A stretch of 64,000 nt of DNA. Source: Augochlora pura (Eukaryota > Arthropoda > Insecta > Hymenoptera > Halictidae). The translations under genes were made by a program, and so were the position numbers. The notes beneath the pieces were generated by a model. It worked only from the letters and a program-made list of their open reading frames with translations, did not search any database and had not been told where the DNA came from. Positions 12,901 to 26,689 of this stretch are shown in pieces. Where the stretch lies: NCBI RefSeq assembly GCF_028453695.1, contig NC_135773.1, positions 11,966,001 through 12,030,000 of the forward strand. The letters run 5' to 3'. Numbering within the stretch: position 1 is the first letter of the stretch; each line of letters begins with the position of its first letter.

Positions 12901-15900
12901 GTGCATTTTATGAAGCTGTTACTACGAAACGATTTGCATCATTGAACTTTGAGTTTTCTGCTTATACAGACATAGCATTGTGATTTGCTGGCCGATGTCA
13001 GTGCATAGTTTCTATCGGAACAATCACGTTTACTCATTGTTAGCCACGTGGAAAAATATTAAAACGAGAAAAAAGAGCTGAGAATGAAGCATATCGGCCT
13101 TTCAACCTTATCTATCGAGAAATCTCAGCAGAAACATCTAAGTTTGCCGCGTGTATACGCAGTTATCTAAAATCAGATCAAAATGTTAGATAAGCAACGT
13201 TATTAGCGGTAATAAAAAATTAATAAGACGAGCTCGATCACGAAAATATTCGATTTATTATCAAGATAAAGTTAATGGACGAAAATTGTATTAAAAACGT
13301 CATAAATTTGTACGAATAGAGTAAATGTATAATATTTTCTACTGAAAAGATATTTAATCTGAATAAACTGGGCGGGCACAAATAACACCGATACAATCTA
13401 CATACCCGATCAATTAAATAATAATTGAATAAAACTCAGTAAATTTCTACGACGTAAGATTCTACGATTCAACAATTTTCAATAATTCACCGACGAAACA
13501 TTCTACCAAATTTGATTCATTTTCTTGGCTGTAATTTTTTTTCTGCGGACTTAGCCTACGCGTTTCTAAAATTGTAGCGGATCGCGGCGTTCGCCGTCAA
13601 GAGATTTTAATACACCCTATATTTCTCGGACAGCGACGCGCGACGAACAATGCGAGTTTCAGGGGATTTGTTGTCACGTCGCGGTGAATTACATCGGTCG
13701 GATCTACCACGCCTAGCCGAATAAACTGGCCTCTTATCCGGAACGAGAAAAACGATTTTTCAGTCGTTCGCTCGGCCGTTCCCGACGGCGGACTCGAGCG
13801 AATCGCGCCGCGCGGGATTTATAATCCGAGGAGGTGACGCATGCCTCATCGACGCCGACGTAACGAAATCCTCTCGCCTATTGTATGCGGCGGGAGAGCC
13901 AGCGCGATCGCGCGTTATCATCGGCTGCGAAATAATCGCACCGTTCCTCGGAATCCTTAAGTAACTTGTTATTATATCCAGTCCCGCTCGGGGACGGTCC
14001 GTGATGGACCGATACGTGGGCACTGATCCCATAAATTCTCAGCTGCTCGCTCGATCCTGCTGATAGCTGATTGGACGTCTGCGCAAGCTCGCAGGAACGT
14101 GCTTTTTTTTCTATTCTACGAAAGATGCTCTGCGGTTTTAATCCTAATTTATTAATTTTCACATATAATAGTTATTTGATAATTATGTTTCATACGTTAG
14201 TTAATAGCTTTGGTTTTCTCCTGTTGCGTGGTAAAGTGATTAAACTATAGCGTGTCGAGTTAACAAGAATTGCCAGTCCTAATCTCTTTTCCGTCATCGG
14301 AATAAAATTGTCTCGAGATCTAAGACTTGTTTACCCACTTGTCTTTCAATTGTCTTCCACAGAATTTACATTTCATTTCGTCTTAACTATTCAATGAAAT
14401 TGCCTCGTTGTTCAGTTGTGTGAAAATTCCCTTCCGCGAAGTCCTTTGTCCCTCAATTAGTTCACACACCGTGTTACCAACGACTGCAAGGTGTACACGA
14501 CCTTTGCGAGCAATAAAAACCGCAATAAAGAAAGAATCAGTACGGTTTAATAACGCCTTGGAACACGCCCAAAGCGATATAAAATGACGATTTTCCCGCC
14601 TGGGATAAGGTCGGCTCCCACCTGGGCGTGATAGATCAGGGCCCGCCTTTCCACGGCAGCTATCCCTTGGAAGTTGCATTGTTCTCCGCGTTTATGCGCA
14701 AATACGAAGGTTGCGATATTAAAAGGTGCAGGAGGCTGAACAAATTTCGCCGCGCGGCGAACGACCATAAATTATCGCGGTAATGATTATTTACAACTAG
14801 CGTTCGGGTCGCGTTATGCGTCCACCGGTATCACCCGAAGGGACAGTTAACATTTAATAACATTTCAATTACAGCGCCGCTGCCGTGCGTTCGACGCGCG
14901 CTAAATCATGCCACATCTGGTGGAATGTGGCACGCACAATGCGTGCGAAGAAGTTATGTTTGTCAGAACCGATTCTGTGAACTAATCGTTCGATCTTACG
15001 ATAAGCGATATTTCCTTGGATAACTTTATGGCGGAGCGGCATTCATTCCATTTAATTTATCAGTTACATTACTTTGTCAACCTTTTACTTTCGGCTTACA
15101 ATGTCGCAATGAAATTTTGTTGCTGAACAAATCACTTTTCGACTCCTCTTTCCGTGTCATTTCTAATATAAGTTATAATTTTAGAATCATAACTACCGAT
15201 CCCTGAATGCAAATGAACTATATTTTTTATAATAAAATTGGATTTATTTTAACTTTGTACAATTTTGATTACAGAAATTTCTGTTATAGAAAATTTTTAG
15301 TATAGAAAGTCCAAATGCAACTATTCTTGTGCTGTAACGCCATGTATAGTAATTATAGTATTGGCTTTTTTTCTGGCGCATTAAGCTCCAAAAGCTTTTT
15401 TAAAAAATATTCAAAGCTGTTGCGCGAAAATCAAAATCGAGGTTGATATTTTCCCTACAATATTATACGAAGGAAATTCTGAGGAAAAAAGCATAGATTC
15501 GACTTAGGCGGGCGTGCGACAAAGCTTTCGCGTTCCCCGCTGTCACGGAATTATGAATTATGCTTACTGCCAGGTTATCGGCACTCGTGTCACGCCGTAA
15601 ATCGGTCTTGACACCCAGTAGAATGAAATCAGTGGTTGTCAGAGTCCCGCCGAGTCCCGGAGCCGATACTTTTCGTGCCACGGTTTCGCAAACCTTGTAC
15701 CACTCAGGTTGACAGGTGTCTCTTACTTAATAATCATCGAGGGCCGTCGATGTGCCCGCAATTATGCCTACGCGCGGTCGTTTCGAATTTACCGCCGACG
15801 TGGTATCGGCTTGCGAAACCCTGTTTCCCCGGCCGACGTGGAAACTTATCGTATAAATCTCGCGAAACCGAACCGTTCCGTTCCGTTCCGTTCCGTTCCG

Positions 15901-16690
15901 TTGTTACACGACAAGTCCGATCAAAATTTCAATCAACGTGTCACGGAAATTTAGAACCTTGACGTCTATGTAATTTCAGGTGCTGTGTCAAATTTTGATT
16001 AGGGACTTATGAACTCAGATCCAATAATAACTTAAGCTTTATTTGATTAACACCATTTAACACGAAAGACTGTAACTTGTCGTTTATTGTAATAGGAATT
16101 ATAACATGTCATAATAATCGCAGAATTATAATATTATTCCTAGAGACTGGCATATTTTTTAAGAACTTTAGTATATTCTTCGTTGCTAAATAACATATAC
16201 TTTTTATATATTTATTGTGCACAAACTACCGGAGCCTAATGATAGCCCATAAAAACGAATGCAAGTCGAATATTTTTACAAAATTACCTGTCACACGAAC
16301 TTCATTAAAATCGATGTGACTGGACATCATATATGTGCCAGTTTCTGCATCATACTATACTAAAATCTTTTCCGTCAAAAATGTTCATTTCCTAAAAAAC
16401 GCAATACAATCACGCCTGAAAACATTATTAAAGAGAAATTCTAACGCAAATGCGTGACGGGTTCCGATTGCTTTCAAATTTCGCGCACATTAATTCTTAC
16501 CAAGCGTTACAATATAGTCGAATAATTTCAGAAAAAATCGAAAGTCGAAAAATGAGTTTCATTTCACTGATCGCCGCAGGTTGTGGACAGCAATCGCGGT
16601 GAAATCACGAAAAGTAAAATTGTAAGAATTCTTCAGAAGGCGCAGCAATAAACCGTGAATAAAATGCCCGAATAAAATCATTAACGCGTG
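9991..16690. other. Non-coding
   Basis: AT-rich at 10.3-10.95, 11.6-11.9, 12.8-13.6 and 15.0-15.5 kb, and CpG-rich at 11.0-11.6 and 13.6-14.1 kb. The overlapping frames at 11016-11599 on the plus strand run in three phases at once, which argues against coding. No transposon termini were recognised. Confidence 0.55.
15873..15902 (+). repeat. CCGTT pentamer repeat, six units
   Basis: Six perfect CCGTT units (30 bp). No gene context. Confidence 0.95.
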
Positions 16691-16925
16691 CGGTGTGCGA
16701 CGGTTTGCTTGCGTCATAGGAGGGAAATCAGAACGAAAGGGACACCGGAGCGGCGTGTATCGCGCGAGGCGGAGAAAGAGGAAGAAAAAGGTCGGTCAGA
16801 GGGAGAACGAAACGGAAAGTGAACCGCCACGTCTGGGCTGGTGTGGGTGTACAGGCTCGATGCACCAAGAGCACATACCCTCCCGGTTCTCGGTGTCCGC
16901 TTGTTCTCCAGGTTGCCCGGTGTCC

Positions 16926-16928
<3 letters not shown>

Positions 16929-16971
<43 letters not shown>
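16929..16971 (+). repeat. CT microsatellite
   Basis: CT repeat with one TTTC interruption, inside a CpG-rich patch at about 16.7-17.5 kb. It explains the long L/S-rich and R/E-rich frames at 16695-17299, which I do not regard as genes. Confidence 0.95.
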
Positions 16972-19900
16972 TGCTCGCTCTTTCCCTCTCTATGTATCCC
17001 TTTCTCCGTTCGCGGGGCTCGCAGCGCGGCCTGCCAGCACAGAGACGTTGGCGCCTCCGGCGATTGCATACAGCACAGGTGTTCGTCCGCATTATGCCCC
17101 GTGTACGGTGCAGTGACGTCGCCGCCGCGAACGCCGAGCGACATTGTAATTTGTAAATTACATCTCGCTCTCGAGCAGGGGAGAGAGCCGGGCTGTCCGC
17201 GAGCTGTGTTCGGGCTCGGCCCGACCCCGTAGCCCGCCGCAAAGAGAACTTAATGAACCACCGCGTGGCTCGCGTGTTTGCATAACGTTGTAATAACACG
17301 TGACACGATGGCCAACCGCCTTCCGGTTATGATAATGGGACACCGCGGACGACGAGGACCGCTGACCGGAATGCAACTGATAGACCGTCCTCGCCGCTTT
17401 TTTCTTGCCGACGCGGCCGCTACCGCCGTCTCTGCAGTCGCTGCCATGTTTTATTCACCCTCTGACGCATCGTAAACAAAGCCGCCGATTGAATTTTTGC
17501 TTGGGGCAAAGTTACTTTAAATGACCCCGGGAACCCTTCATTTCTCGGAAGTAATATAATTTTGGGACACCCTATAATATCATTGGACATACAGGATCGC
17601 TTTCATACGTTTTTGTTTTCTTGAAAATTTAATAGTAAATATGACTGATTTGAAATGTGAATACGTATATTTTTATTTTTTTAAGTAGGAATATCCTGCA
17701 TTATAATAAATAGGATGCAAGTATGACAAAAATGGGTCAGCAAAATAGCTGGAAATACATCACAAGACTTTAAGAATATTATGACATTATTTTTAATTTG
17801 TTATAACTGTAAGAAAAGAAAATGCACTTGTATTTTACATTTTATTATCAATCTAATAATATCGTATCCATAAATATATTCGAGGTAGTGTCGAACACTG
17901 TCATTAGCAATTCACAACGTACAATGTTTCATTTCATTTCCCATCGTATGCTTAAAACCCGACTAGGAAGACGGGCGTTCGAGAAAAATAAGTACACAAA
18001 ACACAGAACGGTAAAAACACCAAAAAGAACGTCAGAGTATTAAAGCAAGAGCAACGGATTGAAAGCATCCAGCAATTGGCGGAGAAAATTTGTATCTTGG
18101 GCAAACATCCTCGCGTGCACATCATCCTAAACTGCGCATACCGAGAGTAAAATGTGCATCCTCCGTCGAGAATTCCACTTTTCCGCCGGAGTAATCTTTC
18201 TATCTCGCTAAGCAGCGCTGAAATTTCGTTGATCAGCCGGACGAAAAGAGATCCGAGATTATGCGACTGAAACGGTATGACCGGTAGTCGATGCGTGCTC
18301 GGCAGCGTGCCATTTGGTTGATCACCGTGGCGATCTAACGACGCTGCCCGCGTCGTGTTTGCATAATACCGTAATAACTTGCGAGTGGATGGCACGGGGG
18401 AAGACACTGGTTCGGACACGGTAAACGGCCGGAATGAAAGTCGAGCATGGTGGCGCGGCGTGGAAAAACGCCACCCCGGAAAACAGCGAGACGCAATCCG
18501 GCCGCGATAAATGGCGCACCGGTCGCGACAGAATCGGCGATGATTCGTGGAATTGATTTGCCTGCGACCGATAATCGACGGGCATCGACGAAACCCCGGC
18601 GCTGATTACGAAACCCGGAGGGGGGAAAAAGTATAATCGGCGGCGATAAAGGTTTATCACGGCGATCCGTCCGTTCTAGGAAATTGTGAACCATCCCTTG
18701 CTATTAGCTCACGCATTGGTACGCGCGCATAGTAATAGCCGCTCGACGGTACACGTTCCCCTCAACATTGTAATTTATCGACCGCGGCCGCAGAACAACC
18801 TGCGTGTTACCGGACACGCCGATCCACGTTCTTTCGACATGTTCGCCGATGAATTTAATAAAACGTGTTTACACAACGCCGCGTTACGTAACCGGGCGTG
18901 TGTCCTGCAGTTTGACCGGCGACGCGGCAAACAAAAGTGAAAACAAAGAATTCCGTCTCGGAGACGGCGATACCGTTTGTGCAATAGCATCTGGAAACCA
19001 TTTTTTCGATTTTTCGAAATTTGTTACGCGGCTTCTGGTCCTTGCCATCGATACTATCGAACGTTAAAAGAGAACGACTGATATATATTTTATTATAACA
19101 ACTGACCAAAACGTATTTCGTTATAAAAATGACGATAACCAGATTCGTTGAATAAATTTCCCTGAAAAAATCTTTGCGATTTCGGTAATTCTGCAAGTAG
19201 AATTTCGATGGTATAAATGAGAAATGCATTCGAGGACGAATACAGAAAAGAAACGGTTAATAATAACGGATAACAGTATTGGAGAAGAATTTACCAAGAC
19301 TGCGACGTGCTTCTTCATGGTCGTCGAAGAAACTAACAAAGGGCGTTCGTAATGCATGTTATCGTGAAAGAATAACGTAGCAATTCTTGCGATGCGCTTC
19401 TACGGGGAATATCTGAAATAAATGCAAGATAATTTGCTCGAAAGTGCTCGTAATTGGCGAAGCGCGTTACGCCGAAGAACCGCGCGTTACCTGGTACCGA
19501 TTCGGTACGAAAAATCGCCGTGTAATAGTCGTTCACCGATTGATACGCGAAAGGGTTAAATCCAGAAAAATAGCCTTGCGCACCGGCCGATCGACGGTTG
19601 CCAGACGATGGAACCGTTAACGGTGCGCAAATAATTGCGGGGCAGTCGTTCGGACGGGGAGTTATCGGCCAAGCAACTGTTGCAATTTGCAAACCGCGGC
19701 GCAATGAAAAAGCCGGCATTCGAGCGGCGAGCACCGAGAACCGGTGTCCGGCACGACGTTCTGATTCGCCGACAAAAAATCCCGACGAACCGTGCTACAA
19801 TTCCACCTATCATAATAATACCCTCCACACGGTTGCGACGTTCTGGTTATGGTAATCGAGTGGCAAATGCAAAGAAACGAGCTTAATAACCCTTCACGGT

Positions 19901-21851
19901 GGTTCCATTTCAATCTACCGGTACCGGGGACCGCTCTCATTTTAATTGTATTTCTTACGAGCGGCTTGATGCCGCTTAATCGTTTTCCCCAGGAACGATG
20001 ACAAATGCTGCCACCGTTCGATCGAGACTTTTAACTGTCCGCCCTGTAATGCCGTGTCGAACGCGTTATTAGGATCTCGAAGACAGTGTACTAACAAGGG
20101 AGGTCGCTGTCAGACGTCTCGATTTTCATGAAAATACTGCTGGCGAATTTAGAGAAAAATTAAGACGATGTATATTTTAACGTTCTTATTAATATTCATT
20201 ATTAGGCGGATCTTTGTGCAAAAGAAAAATTGCCTGTATTATAGAAAAAAGGGGTTCTTTTCATAGTATTAATATACTATAAAGAATGAAACAATATTTA
20301 AAAATTTATCTAATGTCTTCACAGTTTTGCATGTTTGAATAAATACCGAATTTTCATTTCTACAGTTACTGATTGTTAATAACTATAAAAACGAGACGCG
20401 AGACTCGACTAATCGTATCTTCTCTTCTCAAATTGACTCTTTCTGTTTCGTACATTGATTTTTCCTCATATGGACAGTATACACACGACATAAAGAATGC
20501 GTTGCCACTCAACATTCAGGAAACAGTAATCCGCATTTAAAAAATCGAACCGCGCGTACCGTGCAATTTTTGTTGAAAATCCAAGGGGAGTTTCAAATGT
20601 TTCATTAGAATCGCTAATTCAGTAGCGACTTTAAGTGGTCACGTTAGAAGGACTGGCATCTTGAACTTTCGACATATTCGAATGCATGTAATTGACAAAA
20701 GCTTTTTTTCGGAGCCGCGCACGAGGTCGCACTCGGCGTAGTTTTGCATAAGAAACCACACGAGCCCGGGTTGATTGCACGGTCTGTCCAGGGTTAATAA
20801 TTGCTTTCGCCTCGTTAGCAATTACTTTTTTCCGAGCGCCGATCATAATTTCGTAATCCTCGAAACAATTTTAGCATTCGTGGGACACGGGGTACCGGTG
20901 TATGGGGGTTAAACGTACACAGCGTTTCCCGAGCACGTAGACCCCGGTTGAAACAAAGCCTGAGAAAGCAACCGCCGATCTCTGTTTCGCGAATAGCTGC
21001 GCCACGATCCCCGCGCATTCCACGAGAACCGCGCGCGGGCGCGCTCGCGCGCTGCCCGGCTGCTATTCATAATCGCCGGTGCCTTATTCTACGATTTTTC
21101 CCGCGCCGTCGATTTTTCACCGGCGCGAGAGAGTAAACGAGCCGGATTTTTACGAGGGGGTGGGGGGAGGGGGGAGCCGAGTAGGTGGTTCGCGCGTGAT
21201 CTATCCGGCCGAACGAGCCTTTCTATGCTGTGTTGTCCGTGGCTGGTTACCCGGCTTGCGAGAAATTCGCACGCGAATCGCCATTTTTGTTGCACGATCG
21301 GCCTCGAATTTCGATAGCGATCGATTTCTTTCTAACGGTCGATTCATCGGCTTTGTTCCGGGTTGAAACGGGGCAACGGGTCTCGGGTTTCCAACGGAGT
21401 TTGAACCGGTCAGTTCGCGGGCGAATTTCTTTCCGTCGGGCGACGAATATCGATTACTTTTCGCATTCTGACACACCGGGGTGCCGTGCCAGAATTAATA
21501 CCGTAGTTTTATTTTACACCGACGTCGACCTGTTACCATTTTATATAAGATCTTTCAAGTGTATGCGTGTCGTTAATAAACGTAATAATCGCCTTTGACG
21601 GTCTTTGTCATTGAGAGCAATTATTAATGATATGCTTGTTACTAATGTAATTGATAGGTAGACGGTCTTAGAGAGAGACGTCTATTTTTCTCAACATTAT
21701 TTAACCTACATTCAGTGCAATGTTCTGTCTAACGAGGGGAACTGTAGCACTTGATTGCAAGACGATTGAAATAATTGTACGACCTACCATAAAATATAGA
21801 TTGCCGATGTATTTAAATCCTGCACTGTTGCGAACATTTTTTAATGGATAC
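16972..21851. other. Non-coding
   Basis: CpG-rich to about 17.5 kb, then AT-rich to 18.0 kb, then mixed. A G-rich tract at 21156-21174 (G5-T-G6-A-G6) could fold as a quadruplex. The frames on both strands at 18-20 kb overlap each other and look like chance. Confidence 0.55.
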
Positions 21852-22116
21852 TTAACACATTAAAGGCGGGAGTCGTAGTACTACGATTTATCTCGACTGC
21901 TGCTTAAAGGCGGGAGTCGTAGTGCTACGATTTATCTCGACTGCGGCTTAAAGGCGGGAGCGTAGTAATACGATATTAGCTCGACATTGTCAACATTTTT
22001 TTGTGATCACACAAAATATCGCCCGCTCTAGGCCAAGAAACAGGGGGGTGGGGGGGGGGCGACCGCCGCGCTACCTAGCATACTTTCGTCGAGATCGCCC
22101 GCCGTTAATGTGTTAA
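21852..22116. mobile_element. TTAA-flanked MITE with an amplified 44-bp subterminal repeat
   Basis: Left end TTAACACATTAAAGGCGGGA and reverse complement of right end TTAACACATTAACGGCGGGC agree at 18 of 20 positions, 265 bp apart, each starting with TTAA. The inner half of the left terminal repeat (TTAAAGGCGGGAGTCG) begins three tandem 44-bp units. A G-run (22043-22059) lies inside. There is no transposase frame. This terminus differs from the TTAACCCTTTGCAC family elsewhere in the window. Confidence 0.65.
21860..21989 (+). repeat. Three 44-bp tandem units inside the MITE
   Basis: Units start at 21860, 21904 and 21948. Each begins TTAAAGGCGGGAG and contains the palindromic core CGTAGTACTACG or a variant, followed by ATTTATCTCGACTG. 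Units 1 and 2 differ at two positions that I can see; unit 3 is more diverged and has lost one base. Confidence 0.9.
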
Positions 22117-25100
22117 TATCGTAACTAGGTAAGTGGGGAATAACTGTTCAGACACTGTTGGATCAAATATAAAATTTTCTATTGTATTTTATTCGAACGC
22201 ATTGAGGCTATGTTTTATTATCTAACTTTCTGAAGTTAATAAGTAGTTAGTTTCCCAGATCGAATGAACCGATGCTAGTCTTCCGTAGGTTAATTAGTGG
22301 CACTCATACGGTATGTGGGAAATCACCAGGATTGCGAACTTTAAGTAGGTATTTACGGTGTGCCTACAGGAGACGGCTTGAAAGCATGTTTCTTCAGATA
22401 ATTACAGCGATTTGAGAACAAAACGTAATGAACTAACGTAACTGACGTAATGAAGCATTTTTTAAATGTGCCAACCTGTCAATAATAAGATATCTATATT
22501 TTCGTGATCATTTGTTACACTGAGAATCGTTTGTCCATTGCTTTTGTTAACACGCGGACATCAAAATTTGCGAACAGAAGTATAACCGAGCTTAGGATAA
22601 TTTATAATTTCGTTCATTAATCTTTTAAGATATTTTGTCTAGATGTCTCAGTTTTTCTGTAGATGTTCTATAGACCTTAACATTTAATTAACAACCAATA
22701 GCATTAAAAGTACAATTTTTATTGTAACATATATTTTGTGCCATTGAAGGATTAACAGAATATTTGGCAATTTTAATCAGTTGCTTCGATAATTAAGCAA
22801 GTTTTTAAAATTCTTGGCCGAAGTTACCCCGTCGCGGTGTTCGTGCATTAATTCTCCCTCCGAAAAACGTTGCCAATACGAAGCGTTATCGATAGAAAGC
22901 AGATCTTATTGGTTCCTAAGAAGACGTAATAAATTTCTTATCGCGTTCGCGACCGGACGGAATTCTGAACCGGAAATACAGGTTTCGGACTCGTTCGAGT
23001 CAGCAGAAAACCGAGCCCCCGAAAGTTCAACATTTGCATAAAGATCCAATTATCGAACAATAAAATTCCAACGTCAATGTTGAGGTAAATGGATCCGGGA
23101 CAATGCAGTCTCTTAATGGGAATACGAAATAACACAGGACGTTCCCAATTCCGCGCGCATCCGACGGTTCGGCGTCGCGTTTCGACCCACTTCCATCGGC
23201 TCGGCGTTAGCCTGTCGCCCCGTTGACGAGCGCGCGTGGCTCGTTTGAAATTCAGAAAATTCGCAGGACGACGAAACGCGGGCGTCGCGGACTCTTGAGA
23301 AACACAATGAACAACGGGCAGGTTACGGGTAACCTCCTGGATACTTGATCCCACGACCTTGCGAAGTGGGTCGCGCAACGGGGAAGGAGACGATTATGTT
23401 CAGTCAAACATGCGCGAGCATAATCTACGTGTAACATACTTAACATATACGGAACAAAACGGCCCGGACCGTATCTCTGCGATCTCACGGGATCCTGGCG
23501 ACAGTCCATAAACCACACGGCACCGACGTGCACTTTAAGAAGTGTACGGCTGCTCAACGGCGACTCGCCTGTCCACGATAATAACTAGACTGCAGATTCT
23601 TATGCAAATGCACGCCAAAACGGAATTTGCATTTCGCCTGGATCGCTCGCGAGGACGATAGAATTTCGACGATCATCCGATCCCCCGACATCGCTAAGAT
23701 CCTTGTTACTTTCAATTTAGATATCTTCATCTAATTTATATTTCTCACAAATTCTTCGTATAGAAATCCGCGCTTTATTTCGTTTATTCCTAAATACTTT
23801 CGCAAACGAATTTAAAAAATCTCGAGGGCGTTTTTAGGAGCAACGGTTTCCTTTGTTCGCCAGGGAGCTTGTATCTACATTCCAATCGCTGCTAATAAAA
23901 CTGTAGTTGGAGATTTTAAGGTATCGGCTAAGTTATCCTGGTTATTTCTACGGCGAACGAAATCGAAGCAAACAAATGCCACGGGGCTGAACATCCGCTT
24001 TATCGGGGATGTCAGGAAAAGAACGAAATTCCCCCGAGGAATCGGAAGGATAGGGGAACATGTCCCGGCCGTTGTAAAAAAGTTTCGCCGATCGTTTGAT
24101 AAATGTTTGTTCCCTGATTGGCTCTTTTGAGGCCGCGTCAACGGGGATCGGCGCGCCATTTGCCCCATTGAAAACGCGTTAAACGCTCGAGCGTCGAAAG
24201 CGAGCGGAGCTCGTTACCTTTGCCATTCTGGCCACCGCTCGCCGGTTTCGCAGAAGAGATTAACCCGCGCGTATTTTGCATACTTCTGGCCGGCGCTATC
24301 GATTATAACGATCAGGTGCTTAAAGCGTGTCCCGCAGCAAGGCCGCGCGCACAAGACTTATCCTCGAGGACGTGCGTACATAAGTACGCGTACGCGAGCG
24401 GTACGTGCTGCGAGTTTATTAACTCACGCCAGTGTTTCGCGCGCCGCACTTTGTTACTCCATCTGACAACGTAATCTTGCTACACGTTCGTTCGTTTCGC
24501 GTCCGGTAGTCCGCAAATAGATCACTTATGTCGCTCAACCCGGGGAACACTGTGTGTGCACACCGTCGCCGACCGATCGAGGCCCCGGCATTTTTCCACG
24601 ATCTCGCCCCGCAACCATAATGGATTGCACGCGCGCGTGCCCGGCTACCTTCCCCCGATCAACGTTTACACTATTTTTTCACGGTATCATCATCTTTATG
24701 ACTCCGCGTATGCGTGCGCCGTTCCCTTGCTCTCTTTCGGCTTGTTTCTACGTGATCCCGGGGGCCCGCCATCTTGCAAATAGCCAGGCGAATCTGTTCT
24801 GTATACACGGGACGATAAAATAAAAGGCTCGGAGTCCACTGAACGGAGAGTCGAAGTAAGCGTCTGCAGGAAAATTACGTTCTTCACATTTTCGTTCCAG
24901 GTTCAGATTAATATCGCTTTAAAACGCGAATTCTTTTACCTCATTTGCTATTTAAATCAATTGCAGTTTAAGCAAAAAATTGTAGACATTGTTTAGTAAA
25001 TTTCTCTCTTTAGTGCTTCGAAAAAATACAGGACATTTGGTTCAATTTCAAGAAATTATTCCTTTTATAGTTTTATATTTTACAGGTTGCAATATGTTAT

Positions 25101-25936
25101 AATTTAAATATATTATAAGAAACATAAATTAAGTAAAAGTGTGCTCTTAATAACTGCAATACGTTGAAAATACTCGTCTAAAAAGCTAGTTTAGTACTTC
25201 GATATAATTCACAAGAGATTGTAATTGTAGCCACGTCGAGTTTGATATTACTTTAATCAGAAAAACAGGACGAACACGGTGGTAAAAGTTTCATCGACGA
25301 AAGACCACAAAATATTGATTTTCGAACTAAGTAGATCGAGCTTGCACGAGTTTCCTCAGTCCTCCTTTCTCTTTCCATCGTTATCCTTCTCTACGTTCAC
25401 GACACCGCAAGAAATGTAGTAGCTCTACCCGTAACTGTCAATCGGCGGACCCGAAATTGTGACAGTTGTGTGGAGTAGAATATTGTATACCGATATCCTC
25501 GCCGGGAACACGGCGTTCGTAATTTCAGCAGGGGACAATTTTTTCGCGGGACGGATCGTGTAGGATCGTGAACAGGAAATACGGACAAGCATGTATGGCA
25601 CCGGTGAGTAATAGGTTACCGGCGATCGGCGTATCGACATACAACATATACGACTGGTATCGTGCCACCGTTTGCCGGCAACAGTCGTTGTGGACCACCC
25701 ACACGACGCCACGGCGTTCTCGTAACAGTTCCCTTGGCTAATTACGTAACCAGTCGTCGCGACCTTCTCAACTTCAGGTGGAGTGACGTAGCTGGGTACC
25801 GGGCGAAGACGAATAACCGGCGACAGTTCGCTCCCTTTGATCTTTCGTGCGATTCCCCCCTAATGACGATGATCGCTTAAAGATGAGCAGGCGGTCCACG
25901 ATTTCCATAATTGCACGGAAAATCGGCTCTCTTTAT
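22117..25936. other. Non-coding
   Basis: AT-rich to about 22.8 kb and 24.9-25.3 kb, with CpG-richer parts at 23.1-23.6 and 24.1-24.8 kb. No exon with matched splice sites and a persuasive frame was found. Confidence 0.55.
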
Positions 25937-25944
25937 TTCTCTCC

Positions 25945-26014
<70 letters not shown>

Positions 26015-26030
26015 CTCTTTCTCTCTCTTT
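25937..26030 (+). repeat. Long CT microsatellite
   Basis: About 90 bp of CT repeat with CTAT and CTTT interruptions. The S/L-rich frame on the plus strand and the R/E-rich frame on the minus strand here are translations of the repeat. Confidence 0.95.
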
Positions 26031-26517
26031 TGATTCGATCGGATCGAGGTTCGACCATCGAACTGTACGTTGCGCGATGCAGTTAAGAAACTCGACCACC
26101 GACTTCGATTTGCATATTTATTTCGCTGATAGCCTGACCGCTCTGGTGTAACTTCAGCCGAAGTACAGGGAGCAGCATAAAGATAAATCTTTACTGTTCG
26201 TAGGTTTCGTCAGTAACTCGACTCATTTAGCTTCGTTGCTCCATTTTATTGTAACTCGTTAGCTTCGTCTGTTCGCGGTACTCTTTTTTTATCGCGGCCA
26301 AACTTTCTAAAAGTTTCAGCGTGCTTGAGGCTAGACCATCCATTTTCATCGACATTTATCTTTGGATTTTGAATTATCAGAACTACGCTTGCAGAGTTCT
26401 CATTCGTTTTATTACCTGATACTGTACTACAGAGAAATGTGATCTCTCTTGCACAGTAACGGTGCGTTAGATTTCAAATTTCCATATAAATTCCTTCCGT
26501 ATAATTTCCTTCCTCAT

Positions 26518-26680
26518 GCACAATTTCTGTTAATTAAATTGCAATTTTCCATAGAGATTTATTCTGTACAAATATCTCAATGATTTCGTCAGAAAAATTT
26601 CAACCCCTATGCGCAATTGTGGTCAATTCGATTTCAATTTTCCTCACAAAGTCATTTTGTACAGACATCTTAAGAATCGG
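26518..26680 (+). repeat. Diverged 93-bp tandem duplication
   Basis: Copy 1 starts GCACAATTTCTGTTAATTAA at 26518, and copy 2 starts GCGCAATTGTGGTCAATTCG at 26611. Both continue through CAATTTTCC to TTCTGTACAAATATCT or TTTTGTACAGACATCT. A weaker partial copy may start near 26451. Confidence 0.6.
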
Positions 26681-26689
26681 GAGGGAGGG

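Noticed and set aside
16695..17299. Five overlapping frames of 91-167 residues
   Set aside because: All pass through a CT microsatellite in CpG-rich DNA, where stop codons are rare on both strands.
17558..17600. GGGACACCCTATAATATCAT, resembling a transposon terminus
   Set aside because: No partner terminus or target duplication found.
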